From Actinomycetota bacterium (GTDB lineage Bacteria > Actinomycetota > Actinomycetes > Streptosporangiales > Streptosporangiaceae): a stretch of 64,000 nucleotides of DNA. The first letter of the stretch is position 1. Each line of letters begins with the position of its first letter. The stretch spans positions 42,596 to 106,595 of the forward strand of contig JAJPIV010000021.1 in NCBI GenBank assembly GCA_021324595.1. The letters are read 5' to 3'. The notes under the pieces are model-generated. The model was given only the letters and a program-made list of their open reading frames with translations. It did no database searches and was not told the origin of the DNA. Made by a program: the position numbers and the translations under genes. Positions 27,063 through 35,681 of the stretch are shown here, one piece after another.

Positions 27063-28166
27063 TCAACGGGGCGGCGGCCGATCCAGGACCTGCGACGCCC
27101 CCGCCGCCGGGCATCGCGCCCGCGCGGCGATGGCCCCCGCGGCCAGCCACCCGGCCGCGATCGCCATCCAGTAGCTGACCATGCGGAAGACCAGCGCGGC
27201 GGCCAGCGCGGGGACGCGCCCGGTCCCGTAGGCGGCCAGGATCACCGCCAGGCTCCCCTCGACCAGCCCGAGGCCGCCCGGGGCGACCGGAAGGGAGCCC
27301 ACGACCTGCGCGACGCCGTAGGCAAGCAGGACGTCGCTCCACGGGACGGGCGCGCGCACCGCGCCGAATGCGCAGATCAGGCACAGGAAGTCACAGCACC
27401 ACACCGCGGTGGCCATCGCCACCATCGCGGCGGCGGCCCGCATGCCGAGCGGCACCAGCCGCATCCGCTCCAGTGCCTGCTCCACCCGGGAGCCACGGGC
27501 CGGGCGCCCGGTCACCCGCGCCAGCAAGCGGGGCACCGACCGGCTCGCCGCCCCCGCCAGCCGCAGCACCAGGTCGCGGCGGACCAAGATCGCCCCGGCG
27601 GCCGCGATGATCACCAGGCCGGCGACGGCGGCGCGGGCCTGCCGGGCGCCGCCGGGCCCGGCGAGCGCGACCAGCACCCCGGCGAGCAGCACCAGCGACA
27701 TCCCGATCGCCTGGGCGATGAGGATCGTGAAGATCGCCCAGCCGGCGGCGGCCGGGCTCGCGCCCCGCCGCCGGTACCAGCGGTAGCGGTAGGCGCTGGA
27801 GACCGCGGGCTCGCCGGGGACCGAGCAGGCGATCGCGTCGTTGGCGAGGGTGAGCAGGAACAGCGCGCGCACCCGCACGACCGCCCCGGCCGCCCGGAGC
27901 ACGCGGTGCTGCAGCAGCGCGTAGCCGAGCAGCGAGCCGGTCTCGGCAGCGACCGCCCCGGCGACCCAGCCCCCGTCGACGCGGCTGAGCTGGTGCCAGG
28001 CGGCTGCCAGCTCGCCCCGGCGGCCGGCGAGCAGCACCAGGACGCCGGCGCCGACCGCGATGCCGATCAGGTACCGGATGAGCTCCGCGCGGCGCCTGCG
28101 CGAGGGCGCCGCGGGGAGGATCGCGCCCGCCGGCAGCGGTTCGCCCGCCACCGCCTCGTCTGCCAT
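27063..28166 (-). CDS. YbhN/UPF0104-type membrane protein (LPG synthase TM-like)
   Basis: A 367-residue membrane protein with 8-9 helices. The pattern matches the lysylphosphatidylglycerol synthetase TM region family (YbhN, AglD-like): LLFTLANDA-type helices, the loop RYRWYRRRGASPAAAGWAIF, and the conserved LPVAPGGLGLVEGSLAVILAAYG near residue 300. The soluble catalytic domain of MprF is absent, so it is a stand-alone TM family protein, possibly a flippase. It ends 32 bases before the aminotransferase-cupin start, so the two are likely one transcript. ATG 28164-28166 has no strong ribosome binding site. Confidence 0.78.
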   Translation of the reverse strand: MADEAVAGEPLPAGAILPAAPSRRRRAELIRYLIGIAVGAGVLVLLAGRRGELAAAWHQLSRVDGGWVAGAVAAETGSLLGYALLQHRVLRAAGAVVRVRALFLLTLANDAIACSVPGEPAVSSAYRYRWYRRRGASPAAAGWAIFTILIAQAIGMSLVLLAGVLVALAGPGGARQARAAVAGLVIIAAAGAILVRRDLVLRLAGAASRSVPRLLARVTGRPARGSRVEQALERMRLVPLGMRAAAAMVAMATAVWCCDFLCLICAFGAVRAPVPWSDVLLAYGVAQVVGSLPVAPGGLGLVEGSLAVILAAYGTGRVPALAAALVFRMVSYWMAIAAGWLAAGAIAARARCPAAGASQVLDRPPPR

Positions 28167-28218
28167 GGGCTCACGGTACCGTCCGGCATCCCGGATCCGG
28201 CCTGGCGCGCCCGCGCCA

Positions 28219-28278
28219 GGCCGGGCGGTGCGGCCGGGCGGTGCGGCCGGGCGGTGCGGCCGGGCGGTGCGGCCGGGC
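28219..28278. repeat. 13-bp tandem repeat, four copies plus a partial
   Basis: The unit ggccgggcggtgc is repeated identically at 28219, 28232, 28245 and 28258, with a fifth partial copy to about 28278. It lies in the 220-base gap between divergent genes (YbhN-type and arylsulfatase). Confidence 0.9.
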
Positions 28279-28386
28279 CCGGCGGCGTCACCCGGCCCGG
28301 ACGACCGCCAGCCCGGTGGCCGCTGCCCGCCCGGCCGGCGAGGCGGGCCGGTGCGATCATGGGCTCCCGAGGCGAAAGGAGCGGAT

Positions 28387-30702
28387 GTGACCGTAGGGCA
28401 CTCCAGCGGCGGCGTGTTCGGCGGCCGGATCGGCCGGGACTGGCGGGACTCGGTGCCCTGGTGGCCGCCCGAGCCGCGGCCCCCGGACGGGGCGCCCAAC
28501 ATCGTGCTGGTCGTCCTCGACGACGTCGGGTACGCCCAGCTCGGCTGCTACGGCTCGGACATCGAGACCCCGGTGCTCGACGGCCTGGCCGCCCGAGGGG
28601 TCCGGCTCGCCAACTTCCACACCACCTCGCTATGCTCGCCCACCCGGGCCTGCCTGCTCACCGGCCGGAACCACCACCGCAGCGGCATGGGCCGGGTCGC
28701 CGAGCTGGCCGTGGGCTTCCCCGGCTACTGGGGGAGGCCGCCGCGGGAGAACGGCTTCCTGCCGGAGGTCCTGCGCGAGCGCGGGTACGCCTGCTACGCG
28801 GCCGGCAAGTGGCACCTGACTCCCGAGCACGAGACGCACCTGGGCGCCTCCCGGGCCACCTGGCCGCTGGCCCGCGGGTTCGACCGCTGGTACGGGTTCC
28901 ACGGCGGCGAGACGCACCAGTTCGCGCCCGCGCTCTACCACGACAACCACTCGGTGCGGCCGCCCGCGGCCTACGCCGACGGCTACCACCTCAGCCAGGA
29001 CCTGGCCGACCACGCCATAGGGTTCCTCGCCGACCTGCGCGCGGCCGACGCCGGCCGGCCGTTCTTCCTGTACTTCGCCACCGGCGCCTGCCACTCCCCG
29101 CACCAGCCGCCGCCGGCCTGGCGCGAGCGCTACCGCGGCCGGTTCGACGACGGCTGGGACGAGTGGCGGCAGCGGGCCTACCGGCGGCAGCTGGAGCTCG
29201 GCCTGTTCCCCTCCTCGACGGCCCTGTCGCCGCGGCCCGCCTGGGTGCCGGCCTGGGAGAGCCTGAGCGCCGCCGAGCGGGAGGTGGCCGCGCGGTTCAT
29301 GGAGTGCTTCGCCGGGTTCCTCTCCCACGCCGACGAGCAGATCGGCCGGGTCCTCGCGTTCATCGACGACCTCGGCGAGGGGCAGAACACCGTCGTCGTG
29401 GTGGTCTCCGACAATGGCGCCAGCGCCGAGGGCGGCGCCGCCGGGTCGCTCAACGACGTGCGCCTGCTCAACCTCGACCCGGCGGGCACCGAGGAGATGC
29501 ACGCCCGGATCGACCAGATCGGCGGGCCGGCCACCCACAACAACTACCCGTGGGGCTGGGCGATGGCGGGGAACACCCCGCTGCGCCGGTGGAAGCGCGA
29601 GGTCCACCAGGGCGGGATCGCCGACCCGTGCATCGTCGCCTGGCCGGCCGGCGGGCTGGACGAGGGCGCGGTCCGGCGCCAGTTCACCCACGCGATCGAC
29701 GTCATGCCCACCGTGCTCGAGCTCGCCGGGATCGAGCCGCCGCCGGTCATCGGCGGCGTGGCGCAGGCGCCGCTGGACGGGGTGAGCTTCGCCTACCTGC
29801 TGCGGCCCGGCGGCGGCGGCGAGCCCGAGCGGCACGTCACCCAGTACTTCGAGATGTTCGGCTCCCGGGCGATCTACCACCGGGGGTGGAAGGCGGTTGC
29901 GTTCCACCCGATCGGCCCGCTCTACGACGACGCCGATCCCAACGCCCCGTTCGACGCGGACACCTGGGAGCTGTACCACGTCGAACGGGACTGGTCGGAG
30001 TGCCGGGACCTGGCCGCCGAGCACCCCGCCCTGGTCGCGGAGCTGACCGGGCTGTGGTGGCAGGAGGCCCGGCGCAACCAGGTCCTGCCGCTGGACAACC
30101 GGGTGCTGTGGGCGCTCGTGCACCCCAGGCCCGACCACCGCCGCCCGCGCCGTTCCCACCGCTACTTCCCCGGTGCCGCGCAGGTGCCCGAGTCCGCGGC
30201 GGTCAACGTCCGGAACCGCTCGCACGTCCTGATCGTCGACCTCGCCGTCCCCGGGCCCGGCCCGGCCGACGGCGTGCTGCTCGCGATGGGCTCGGCGCTC
30301 GGCGGCTGGTCCCTGCACGTCCTCGGCGGGCGGTTGCGCTACGTGCACAACCTGTACGGCAAGGAGCGCCACGTGATCGCCGCGAGGCGGCCGCTGGCGC
30401 CCGGGGCGCACCGGGTGGAGTACGCGTTCCGCAAGGATCCCGGCGGGCCGGGCGGGACCGGCGTGCTGCGGGTCGACGGCCGCCAGGTGGCGCACGGACC
30501 GATCCCGCAGTTCACCCCGTCCGGGTTCAACGGCGCCGGCGCGGGGCTGACCTGCGGTTACGAGTGGGGGCCGGCGGTCGGCGAGGGCTACGAGGCGCCA
30601 TTCCCCTTCACCGGCACGATCCGGCGGGCCATGGTCGAGGTCACCGGCCCGGCCGTCCGCGACCCGCTGGCCGAGCTCGAGGCGATCCTGTCGGAGCAGT
30701 AG
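28387..30702 (+). CDS. Arylsulfatase
   Basis: A 771-residue sulfatase of the alkaline-phosphatase superfamily. The catalytic motif is C83-S-P-T-R (LCSPTRACLLTGRN), where the Cys must be converted to formylglycine. Metal ligands are in VVLDDVGYAQLGCYG and VVVSDNGASAEGG; the FDRWYGFHGGETHQF and GKWHLTPEHE blocks are typical. Residues about 600-771 add a beta-rich C-terminal domain also common in large bacterial arylsulfatases. There is no signal peptide, so it may be cytosolic. The GTG at 28387-28389 is fixed by AAAGGAG at 28376-28381. No formylglycine-generating enzyme is in the window. Confidence 0.9.
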   Translation: MTVGHSSGGVFGGRIGRDWRDSVPWWPPEPRPPDGAPNIVLVVLDDVGYAQLGCYGSDIETPVLDGLAARGVRLANFHTTSLCSPTRACLLTGRNHHRSGMGRVAELAVGFPGYWGRPPRENGFLPEVLRERGYACYAAGKWHLTPEHETHLGASRATWPLARGFDRWYGFHGGETHQFAPALYHDNHSVRPPAAYADGYHLSQDLADHAIGFLADLRAADAGRPFFLYFATGACHSPHQPPPAWRERYRGRFDDGWDEWRQRAYRRQLELGLFPSSTALSPRPAWVPAWESLSAAEREVAARFMECFAGFLSHADEQIGRVLAFIDDLGEGQNTVVVVVSDNGASAEGGAAGSLNDVRLLNLDPAGTEEMHARIDQIGGPATHNNYPWGWAMAGNTPLRRWKREVHQGGIADPCIVAWPAGGLDEGAVRRQFTHAIDVMPTVLELAGIEPPPVIGGVAQAPLDGVSFAYLLRPGGGGEPERHVTQYFEMFGSRAIYHRGWKAVAFHPIGPLYDDADPNAPFDADTWELYHVERDWSECRDLAAEHPALVAELTGLWWQEARRNQVLPLDNRVLWALVHPRPDHRRPRRSHRYFPGAAQVPESAAVNVRNRSHVLIVDLAVPGPGPADGVLLAMGSALGGWSLHVLGGRLRYVHNLYGKERHVIAARRPLAPGAHRVEYAFRKDPGGPGGTGVLRVDGRQVAHGPIPQFTPSGFNGAGAGLTCGYEWGPAVGEGYEAPFPFTGTIRRAMVEVTGPAVRDPLAELEAILSEQ

Positions 30703-30843
30703 GGATCCCGCAGCAGGCAAGCAGATGCCGGGCCTGGCGGGCTCGGACAGGCCGAAGGCGCAGGGATCCCGCGGCCGGCGGGAATCTCCCCGCGATGACC
30801 GGGCACGGATCCCCGCCGGTCGTGGGCCGCCCGGCGGCACGGC

Positions 30844-30849
30844 TAGCAT
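30844..30849 (+). promoter_or_regulatory. -10-like TAGCAT for argG
   Basis: TAGCAT overlaps an in-frame ATG at 30848, which therefore cannot be the start if this is the promoter. It implies a leader of about 50 bases to the GTG at 30905. Confidence 0.4.
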
Positions 30850-30904
30850 GGCGGCTGACCCGGCCATCGGACGGCCGGGCCGGGGACAGGACGGGAAGCC
30901 AGCC

Positions 30905-32209
30905 GTGAACGCCGGTGACGTGCGCTCGGTGACCGAGCTCGAGCCAGGGACGACGATCGCGTTCGCCGGGTCGGGCGGGCTGGACAGCTGCACGATCACC
31001 CGGTGGCTCGCCGACCGCGGGATCCGGGTGATCTGCCTCACCGGCGACCTCGGCCAGCCGGACGAGGACGACATCGGCGACATCGAGCGCCGCATGCTCG
31101 CCGCGGGCGCGGCCGGGTTCCGCCTGATCCCGCTGACCGGCGAGCTCGCCGAGGCCGGCCTGCGGCTGGTCCAGGCGGACGCCCGGTACGACGGCGGCTA
31201 CTGGAACACCACCGGGATCGCCCGGCACGTCCTCGTCCACGGCCTCGCGCGCGAGCTGGCCGGGCTTCGGATCGGCTGCCTGGCCCACGGCAGCACCGGC
31301 CGCGGCAACGACCAGGTGCGGTTCCAGGTCGCGCTCAACCACCTCGCGCCCTCGGTCCGGCTCTACGCGCCGTGGCGGGACGAGGAGTTCCTCGCCAGGT
31401 TCCGGGGCCGCGCCGACATGATCGACTTCTGCACCGAGCGGAAGATCCCGATCCGGGCGACCAAGCAGGACCCGTACAGCACTGACGCGAACATGCTGGG
31501 GCTGACCCACGAGGCCGGGGACCTGGAGTCGCTGGACACCCCCGCCACGCTCGTCCGGCCGGTGATGACCCGGTGGCCGCAGGACGCGCCCGATGAGCCG
31601 GAGGCGTTCGAGGTGCGCTTCGAGGCCGGCCGGCCGGTGCGGATCAACGGGCGGGCCGTCGGCCTGGCCGAGGCCTTCAGGATCGCGAACGAGCGGGCCG
31701 GCGCGCACGGCATCGGCCTGGTCCACGTGGTCGAGAACCGGCTGGTCGGCCTGAAGAGCCGCGGCATCTACGAGCAGCCGGGCATCGAGCTGCTCGGCCA
31801 CTGCTACGAGCTGCTCCGCCAGCTCGTCCTCGACGCCCCGGCGCGCGAGTTCTTCGCCGCGGCCTCGCGGGTGATCGCCGCGCAGGTGTACGCGGGGCGG
31901 TGGTTCACGCTGGCCTCGTCCATGGCCGAGCGGGCGGTCGAGGAGGTCTCGCGCCTGGTCACCGGCACGGTCCGGGTGGACCTGTACAAGGGCGCGATCA
32001 TCGAGCGCTCGCTGGGCGACGCGCCGCACAGCCTGTACCGCGGGGAGCACGTCAGCATGGAGGCGGTCGGCGACTTCGACCACCACGACTCCGAGGGCAT
32101 GCTGCGGATCATGAGCCTGGGCGCCCGCGCCCTCGCCGAGGCCGGCCAGGCGCGGGACCGGCTCGCGGGCGGGCCCGGGGCCGGCGGGGCCCCGCCGGCT
32201 ACGCCGTGA
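30905..32209 (+). CDS. argG: Argininosuccinate synthase
   Basis: A 434-residue ATP-dependent ligase joining citrulline and aspartate in arginine synthesis. The PP-loop motif is SGGLDS at residues 23-28, preceded by a two-residue insertion relative to E. coli. Other family blocks: TGDLGQPDEDDIGDIERR, GSTGRGNDQVRF, QDPYSTDANMLGLTHEAGDL, VENRLVGLKSRGIYE and YAGRWFT. It resembles the longer E. coli-type ASS. No argH or other arginine gene is adjacent. The GTG at 30905 follows GGGAAG at suitable spacing. Its last 11 bases overlap the convergent ABC permease gene. Confidence 0.92.
   Translation: MNAGDVRSVTELEPGTTIAFAGSGGLDSCTITRWLADRGIRVICLTGDLGQPDEDDIGDIERRMLAAGAAGFRLIPLTGELAEAGLRLVQADARYDGGYWNTTGIARHVLVHGLARELAGLRIGCLAHGSTGRGNDQVRFQVALNHLAPSVRLYAPWRDEEFLARFRGRADMIDFCTERKIPIRATKQDPYSTDANMLGLTHEAGDLESLDTPATLVRPVMTRWPQDAPDEPEAFEVRFEAGRPVRINGRAVGLAEAFRIANERAGAHGIGLVHVVENRLVGLKSRGIYEQPGIELLGHCYELLRQLVLDAPAREFFAAASRVIAAQVYAGRWFTLASSMAERAVEEVSRLVTGTVRVDLYKGAIIERSLGDAPHSLYRGEHVSMEAVGDFDHHDSEGMLRIMSLGARALAEAGQARDRLAGGPGAGGAPPATP
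32180..32199. terminator. 20-bp perfect palindrome inside overlapping gene ends
   Basis: GCCGGCGGGG joined to its complement. It lies within the argG 3' end, and its last base is the first of the opposing permease stop codon. A bidirectional terminator is likely. Confidence 0.55.
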
Positions 32210-33362
32210 GCACCCGGCGCAGCCGCCAGCTCGCCAGGGCGAGCACCGCGGCCGCGTAGCCGGCGAGCACGGCCAGCTGCGGCGCGATGCCCGCGATCGT
32301 CGCGCCGTCGCCGACCAGCCGGGCGAACGCGTCGTTCGCCCAGGCCTGGGGGGTCACGTGCGCGACGGCCCGCATCGCCGGGGAGAACAGCTCCAGCGGC
32401 ACCATGCAGCCGCCGAGGGCGCCGAGCCCGAGGCCGAGCAGCAGGCAGACCCCGATCGCCTGCTGCTCGTTGCGGAACAGCGTCCCGACCAGGATCCCGG
32501 CGCCTGCCGCCACCAGGCTGAACACGATCACCACGGCGGCCACGCCCGGCGGGCTGCCCCAGCCGACCCCGAACAGCAGCGCCGACCCCGTGATGATCAC
32601 GGCGGCCTGGATGATCGCGACCAGGAAGCGCCCGAGGGCCTCCCCGGCGATCACCGCCGACGGCGGGGTGGGCGTGGCGAGCATGCGCCGGGACAGCCCG
32701 AGCCGGCGCACCTCGATCTGCCCCACCGCCCCGGTCATCGCGGTGAGGAACAGGAACAGCACCAGCTCGGTCCAGGCGCCCTCGTCGAACTCCCCGACCC
32801 GCTGGGCGAACGGGACCGTGCCGGCGCTCGCCGGCCGCACCGTCACGGCGGGCACCAGCGCCTCCGCCCGGCGCGCCGCCGCCAGGCCGGCCTGGAAGCC
32901 CGGCGCCGCGTGCTGGGCGACGGCGAACCTGGCCGCGCCGAGCACGGCCGCCTGCGCGGCGACCACCCCCTGGATGGCCTGGCCGAGCTGGCGGGACGAC
33001 GGGTCCGGGCGCTGCACGTACCGCAGGGCCACGGCCCGGCCGCCGCGGATCGCCTCGCTGTACCCGCGGGGGATCACCAGCCCGGCGCCGAGGTTCCCGC
33101 GCGCGACGTCGGTGACCAGCGCGGCCGGGCCGCCGACAGCCACCACCTTCAGGTGCGGGAGCCCTTCGAGCTGGCGGACCAGGGCCGTGCCCAGGGGCCC
33201 CGAGCCGGCGCTCACCACGCCGACCCGCGGGGTGGCCGCCCCGCCGAACGTCACGCCGAGCACCAGGATCAGCAGCATCGGGAAGACGAAGACGAAGAAC
33301 ACGTTGGACCGCTGGCGGAACGCGCGGCGCAGGTTGACCAGGCCGATCGACAGCGCCTTCAC
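32199..33362 (-). CDS. ABC-2 type exporter permease
   Basis: A 387-residue ABC-2 permease (YhgE/NodJ-like layout): one N-terminal helix (about residues 18-40), a large extracytoplasmic domain (about 41-210) and five C-terminal helices. The pattern NVFFVFVFPMLLILVLGV and RRLGLSRRMLATPTPPSAV is typical. GTG 33360-33362 starts 3 bases after the stop of the second permease, and both belong with the ATPase at 34564-35508. Such systems export drugs, lipids or polymers; the substrate is not predictable. The stop overlaps the convergent argG by 11 bases. Confidence 0.85.
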   Translation of the reverse strand: MKALSIGLVNLRRAFRQRSNVFFVFVFPMLLILVLGVTFGGAATPRVGVVSAGSGPLGTALVRQLEGLPHLKVVAVGGPAALVTDVARGNLGAGLVIPRGYSEAIRGGRAVALRYVQRPDPSSRQLGQAIQGVVAAQAAVLGAARFAVAQHAAPGFQAGLAAARRAEALVPAVTVRPASAGTVPFAQRVGEFDEGAWTELVLFLFLTAMTGAVGQIEVRRLGLSRRMLATPTPPSAVIAGEALGRFLVAIIQAAVIITGSALLFGVGWGSPPGVAAVVIVFSLVAAGAGILVGTLFRNEQQAIGVCLLLGLGLGALGGCMVPLELFSPAMRAVAHVTPQAWANDAFARLVGDGATIAGIAPQLAVLAGYAAAVLALASWRLRRVLTA

Positions 33363-33365
33363 CGC

Positions 33366-34550
33366 TCACACCTCCGCGACCCGGCGCAGCCTGGCCAGCG
33401 CCACGGCGCCGGTGACCGCGGCGAAGCCCAGCATCGCGAGGGCGGGCACCCAGACCGCCGGGAGGCCGGCACCGCGCAGGTCGCCGAGGCCGCGCAGGAA
33501 CCACGCCTGCGGCGCGGCGAACGTGAGGCTGGCCAGCACCCCCGGCGCCTCGGACACCGGGAAGAACGTGCCGCCGAGCAGCCCGAGGACCACCGCGACG
33601 ACGGCCTGCCAGTTCCCGGCCTGCTCGGCGTTCTTCGCGAGCGTCGCGACCAGCGCCATGATGCCGGTGGCGGCGAGGACCGCGGCGACGGTGAGCACGG
33701 CCACGCCGAGGGGATCCCCCCAGGAGGCGCCGAGCAGCACGCTCGTGGCCACCTCGAGCACCGCCATGCTGAGGACTCCCAGCAGGAAGCTGGTGGCCAG
33801 CTTCCCGCCGAGGACCGACGCCCGGGACACCGGCGCGGCGAGCAGCCGGGCCAGCGTGCCGTCGCCGCGCTCCTCAAGCAGGCTGGTCACGCCGAACTGC
33901 ACGGTGAAGAACAGGAAGAACACCGCCATCCCGGCGGCGAGGAACGACTTGGTGTCCAGTTGCCTGCTCGCCGCGGACACGTCCTGGGCCGTGACCGGGG
34001 ACGCGGCGGCCGCCGCGCGGGCGGCCAGCCGCCGCACCGCCGCCGCCGGCGGCGGCGCGGGGCCCAGGTCGCGGAGCGCGGCGGCCACCGACAGGCGCAC
34101 CCGGTTGAGCTCCGCGGCGAACCCCCCGGCGATCGCCAGGGCGACCTGGCCGGAGATCGGCGAGGCGGCGTCGCCGATGACCGTCAGGGACGCCGGCCCG
34201 CCCGACCTCACCCGGGCGGAGAAGCCCCGCGGGATCACGATCACCGCGCCGAGCGCCCCGCTCGCGGTCAGCCGCCGGCCGGCGGCCGCCGTCGGCTCCC
34301 GCCGGACCGTCACGACGCCGCTCCGCGCGACGGCGGGGAGCACCTGGCCGGTGAAGCGGGCGGCGACCGGCCCGTGATCCAGGTCGACCACCCCGAGGCG
34401 GATGGCCTGGGATCGCCCGGTGACCCCGCCGAGGATCAGGCTGAAGATGAACGCCAGGCCGAACGGCACCACGATCCCCACCAGCAGCGCGGACCGGTCC
34501 CTGAGGCGGGAGCGCAGGTCCTTGGCGCAGATCAGCAGCGCGGCCCGCAC
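33366..34550 (-). CDS. ABC-2 type exporter permease
   Basis: A 394-residue permease with the same plan as its neighbour: N-terminal helix (LVGIVVPFGLAFIFSLILGG, about residues 24-43), a long outer domain and five C-terminal helices, with RLLAAPVSRASVLGGKLA before the helical bundle. The two permeases are related paralogs and probably form a heterodimer with the upstream ATPase. GTG 34548-34550 lies 13 bases beyond the ATPase stop. Confidence 0.85.
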   Translation of the reverse strand: MRAALLICAKDLRSRLRDRSALLVGIVVPFGLAFIFSLILGGVTGRSQAIRLGVVDLDHGPVAARFTGQVLPAVARSGVVTVRREPTAAAGRRLTASGALGAVIVIPRGFSARVRSGGPASLTVIGDAASPISGQVALAIAGGFAAELNRVRLSVAAALRDLGPAPPPAAAVRRLAARAAAAASPVTAQDVSAASRQLDTKSFLAAGMAVFFLFFTVQFGVTSLLEERGDGTLARLLAAPVSRASVLGGKLATSFLLGVLSMAVLEVATSVLLGASWGDPLGVAVLTVAAVLAATGIMALVATLAKNAEQAGNWQAVVAVVLGLLGGTFFPVSEAPGVLASLTFAAPQAWFLRGLGDLRGAGLPAVWVPALAMLGFAAVTGAVALARLRRVAEV

Positions 34551-34563
34551 CGGGCGGCTCCCC

Positions 34564-35508
34564 TCAGTCCCGCAGCGCCCGGCCGGTCAGGTGCAGGAAG
34601 ACCGCCTCCAGGTCCGGCTCGGTGACCTCGACGGAGCGGACGGTGACGCCGGCCTGCGCCGCCGCCGCCAGGATCTCCGCCAGATGGCCCCGGGCGCCGG
34701 TCACCATCAGGTCCACGCCCTGGCCGGTCACGCTCGCCTCGTGCACCCACTCCCGGCCGGCCAGCGCAGCGGCCCAGGCGCCCAGGTCGCCGGGGGCCAG
34801 CAGGCGCACCCGGTCCCGGCCGCCGACCATGCTCACCAGCTCGTCGCGGGTGCCCTCGGCGATCAGCGCGCCGTGGTCGATGATCCCCACCCGGTCGCAC
34901 AGGCGCTCGGCCTCCTCCATGTAGTGCGTGGTGTAGAGCACCGCGATCCCCTCGCCGGCCAGGCTCTCGACGCTCTCCAGGATGGCGTTCCTGCTCTGCG
35001 GGTCGACGCCGACGGTCGGCTCGTCGAGGATCAGCAGCCTGGGACGGTGCAGCAGGCCGAGGCCGATGTTCAGCCGCCGCTTCATCCCGCCCGAGTACGT
35101 CTTCACCAGGTCGCCGGCCCGGTCAGCCAGGCCGGTCAGCTCGAGCACCTCGCTGGCCCGCTCCCGCGCCCGCGCCGCCGGCATGCCGTAGAGCCTGCCG
35201 AAGAAGACCAGGTTCTCCCTGGCCGACAGGTCCGGGTAGATCGCGAGGTCCTGCGGCACGTAGCCGATCAGCCGCCGGACCGCTACCGCGCGGGTGCTCA
35301 CCGGCTCGCCGGACACGACGATCCGCCCGGCGTCTGGCTGAAGCAGGCCGGCGATCATCGAGATCGTCGTCGTCTTGCCCGCCCCGTTCGGGCCGAGCAG
35401 GCCGTAGGTCTCCCCGGCCTGGATGACGAAGCCGACCCCGTCGACGGCGACGATGCCGCCGAACCTGCGCCGCAGGCCCTCGCAGCTGAGCACGGGACCA
35501 GGTGCCAC
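34564..35508 (-). CDS. ABC transporter ATP-binding protein (DrrA-like)
   Basis: A 314-residue ATPase of the DrrA/ABC-2 class. Walker A GPNGAGKTTT (about residues 41-50), Q-loop YVPQDLAIYP, signature YSGGMKRRLNIGL, Walker B LLILDEPTVG and the H-loop TTHYMEEAE are all present, and a C-terminal 90-residue domain is typical of drug-type exporters. The GTG at 35506-35508 is preferred because it follows GGAAGG at 7 bases; an in-frame GTG at 35601 would add 31 poorly conserved residues. First gene of the three-gene exporter operon. Confidence 0.9.
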   Translation of the reverse strand: MAPGPVLSCEGLRRRFGGIVAVDGVGFVIQAGETYGLLGPNGAGKTTTISMIAGLLQPDAGRIVVSGEPVSTRAVAVRRLIGYVPQDLAIYPDLSARENLVFFGRLYGMPAARARERASEVLELTGLADRAGDLVKTYSGGMKRRLNIGLGLLHRPRLLILDEPTVGVDPQSRNAILESVESLAGEGIAVLYTTHYMEEAERLCDRVGIIDHGALIAEGTRDELVSMVGGRDRVRLLAPGDLGAWAAALAGREWVHEASVTGQGVDLMVTGARGHLAEILAAAAQAGVTVRSVEVTEPDLEAVFLHLTGRALRD

Positions 35509-35681
35509 GGTTCCGCCTTCCGGATCTGCCTGCTCTGCCTGTCGCGCCCGGGCCGGTGACGGCGCACCGCCCACGGTAGTGCGCGAGGCCGGCGCCGTCA
35601 CGCCCGGCGGCCGGCCCGGGAACGCAGAGCACCGCCGGCGTTGCTGGCCGGGAGGCCGGCCGGGCCGGCTCCCGGCCGGCC

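Noticed and set aside
22828..27174. A 1448-codon open frame on the plus strand
   Set aside because: It is antisense to the aminotransferases, the polytopic membrane protein and the aminotransferase-cupin gene, which have clear family motifs. Its translation is low-complexity Arg/Gly/Pro-rich, as expected for an empty frame in very GC-rich DNA.
28219..28278. CRISPR array
   Set aside because: The 13-bp units are directly adjacent, with no spacers.
30767..30783. Terminator after the arylsulfatase
   Set aside because: Only a 6-bp stem (TCCCGC with GCGGGA) is visible, common by chance at this base composition.
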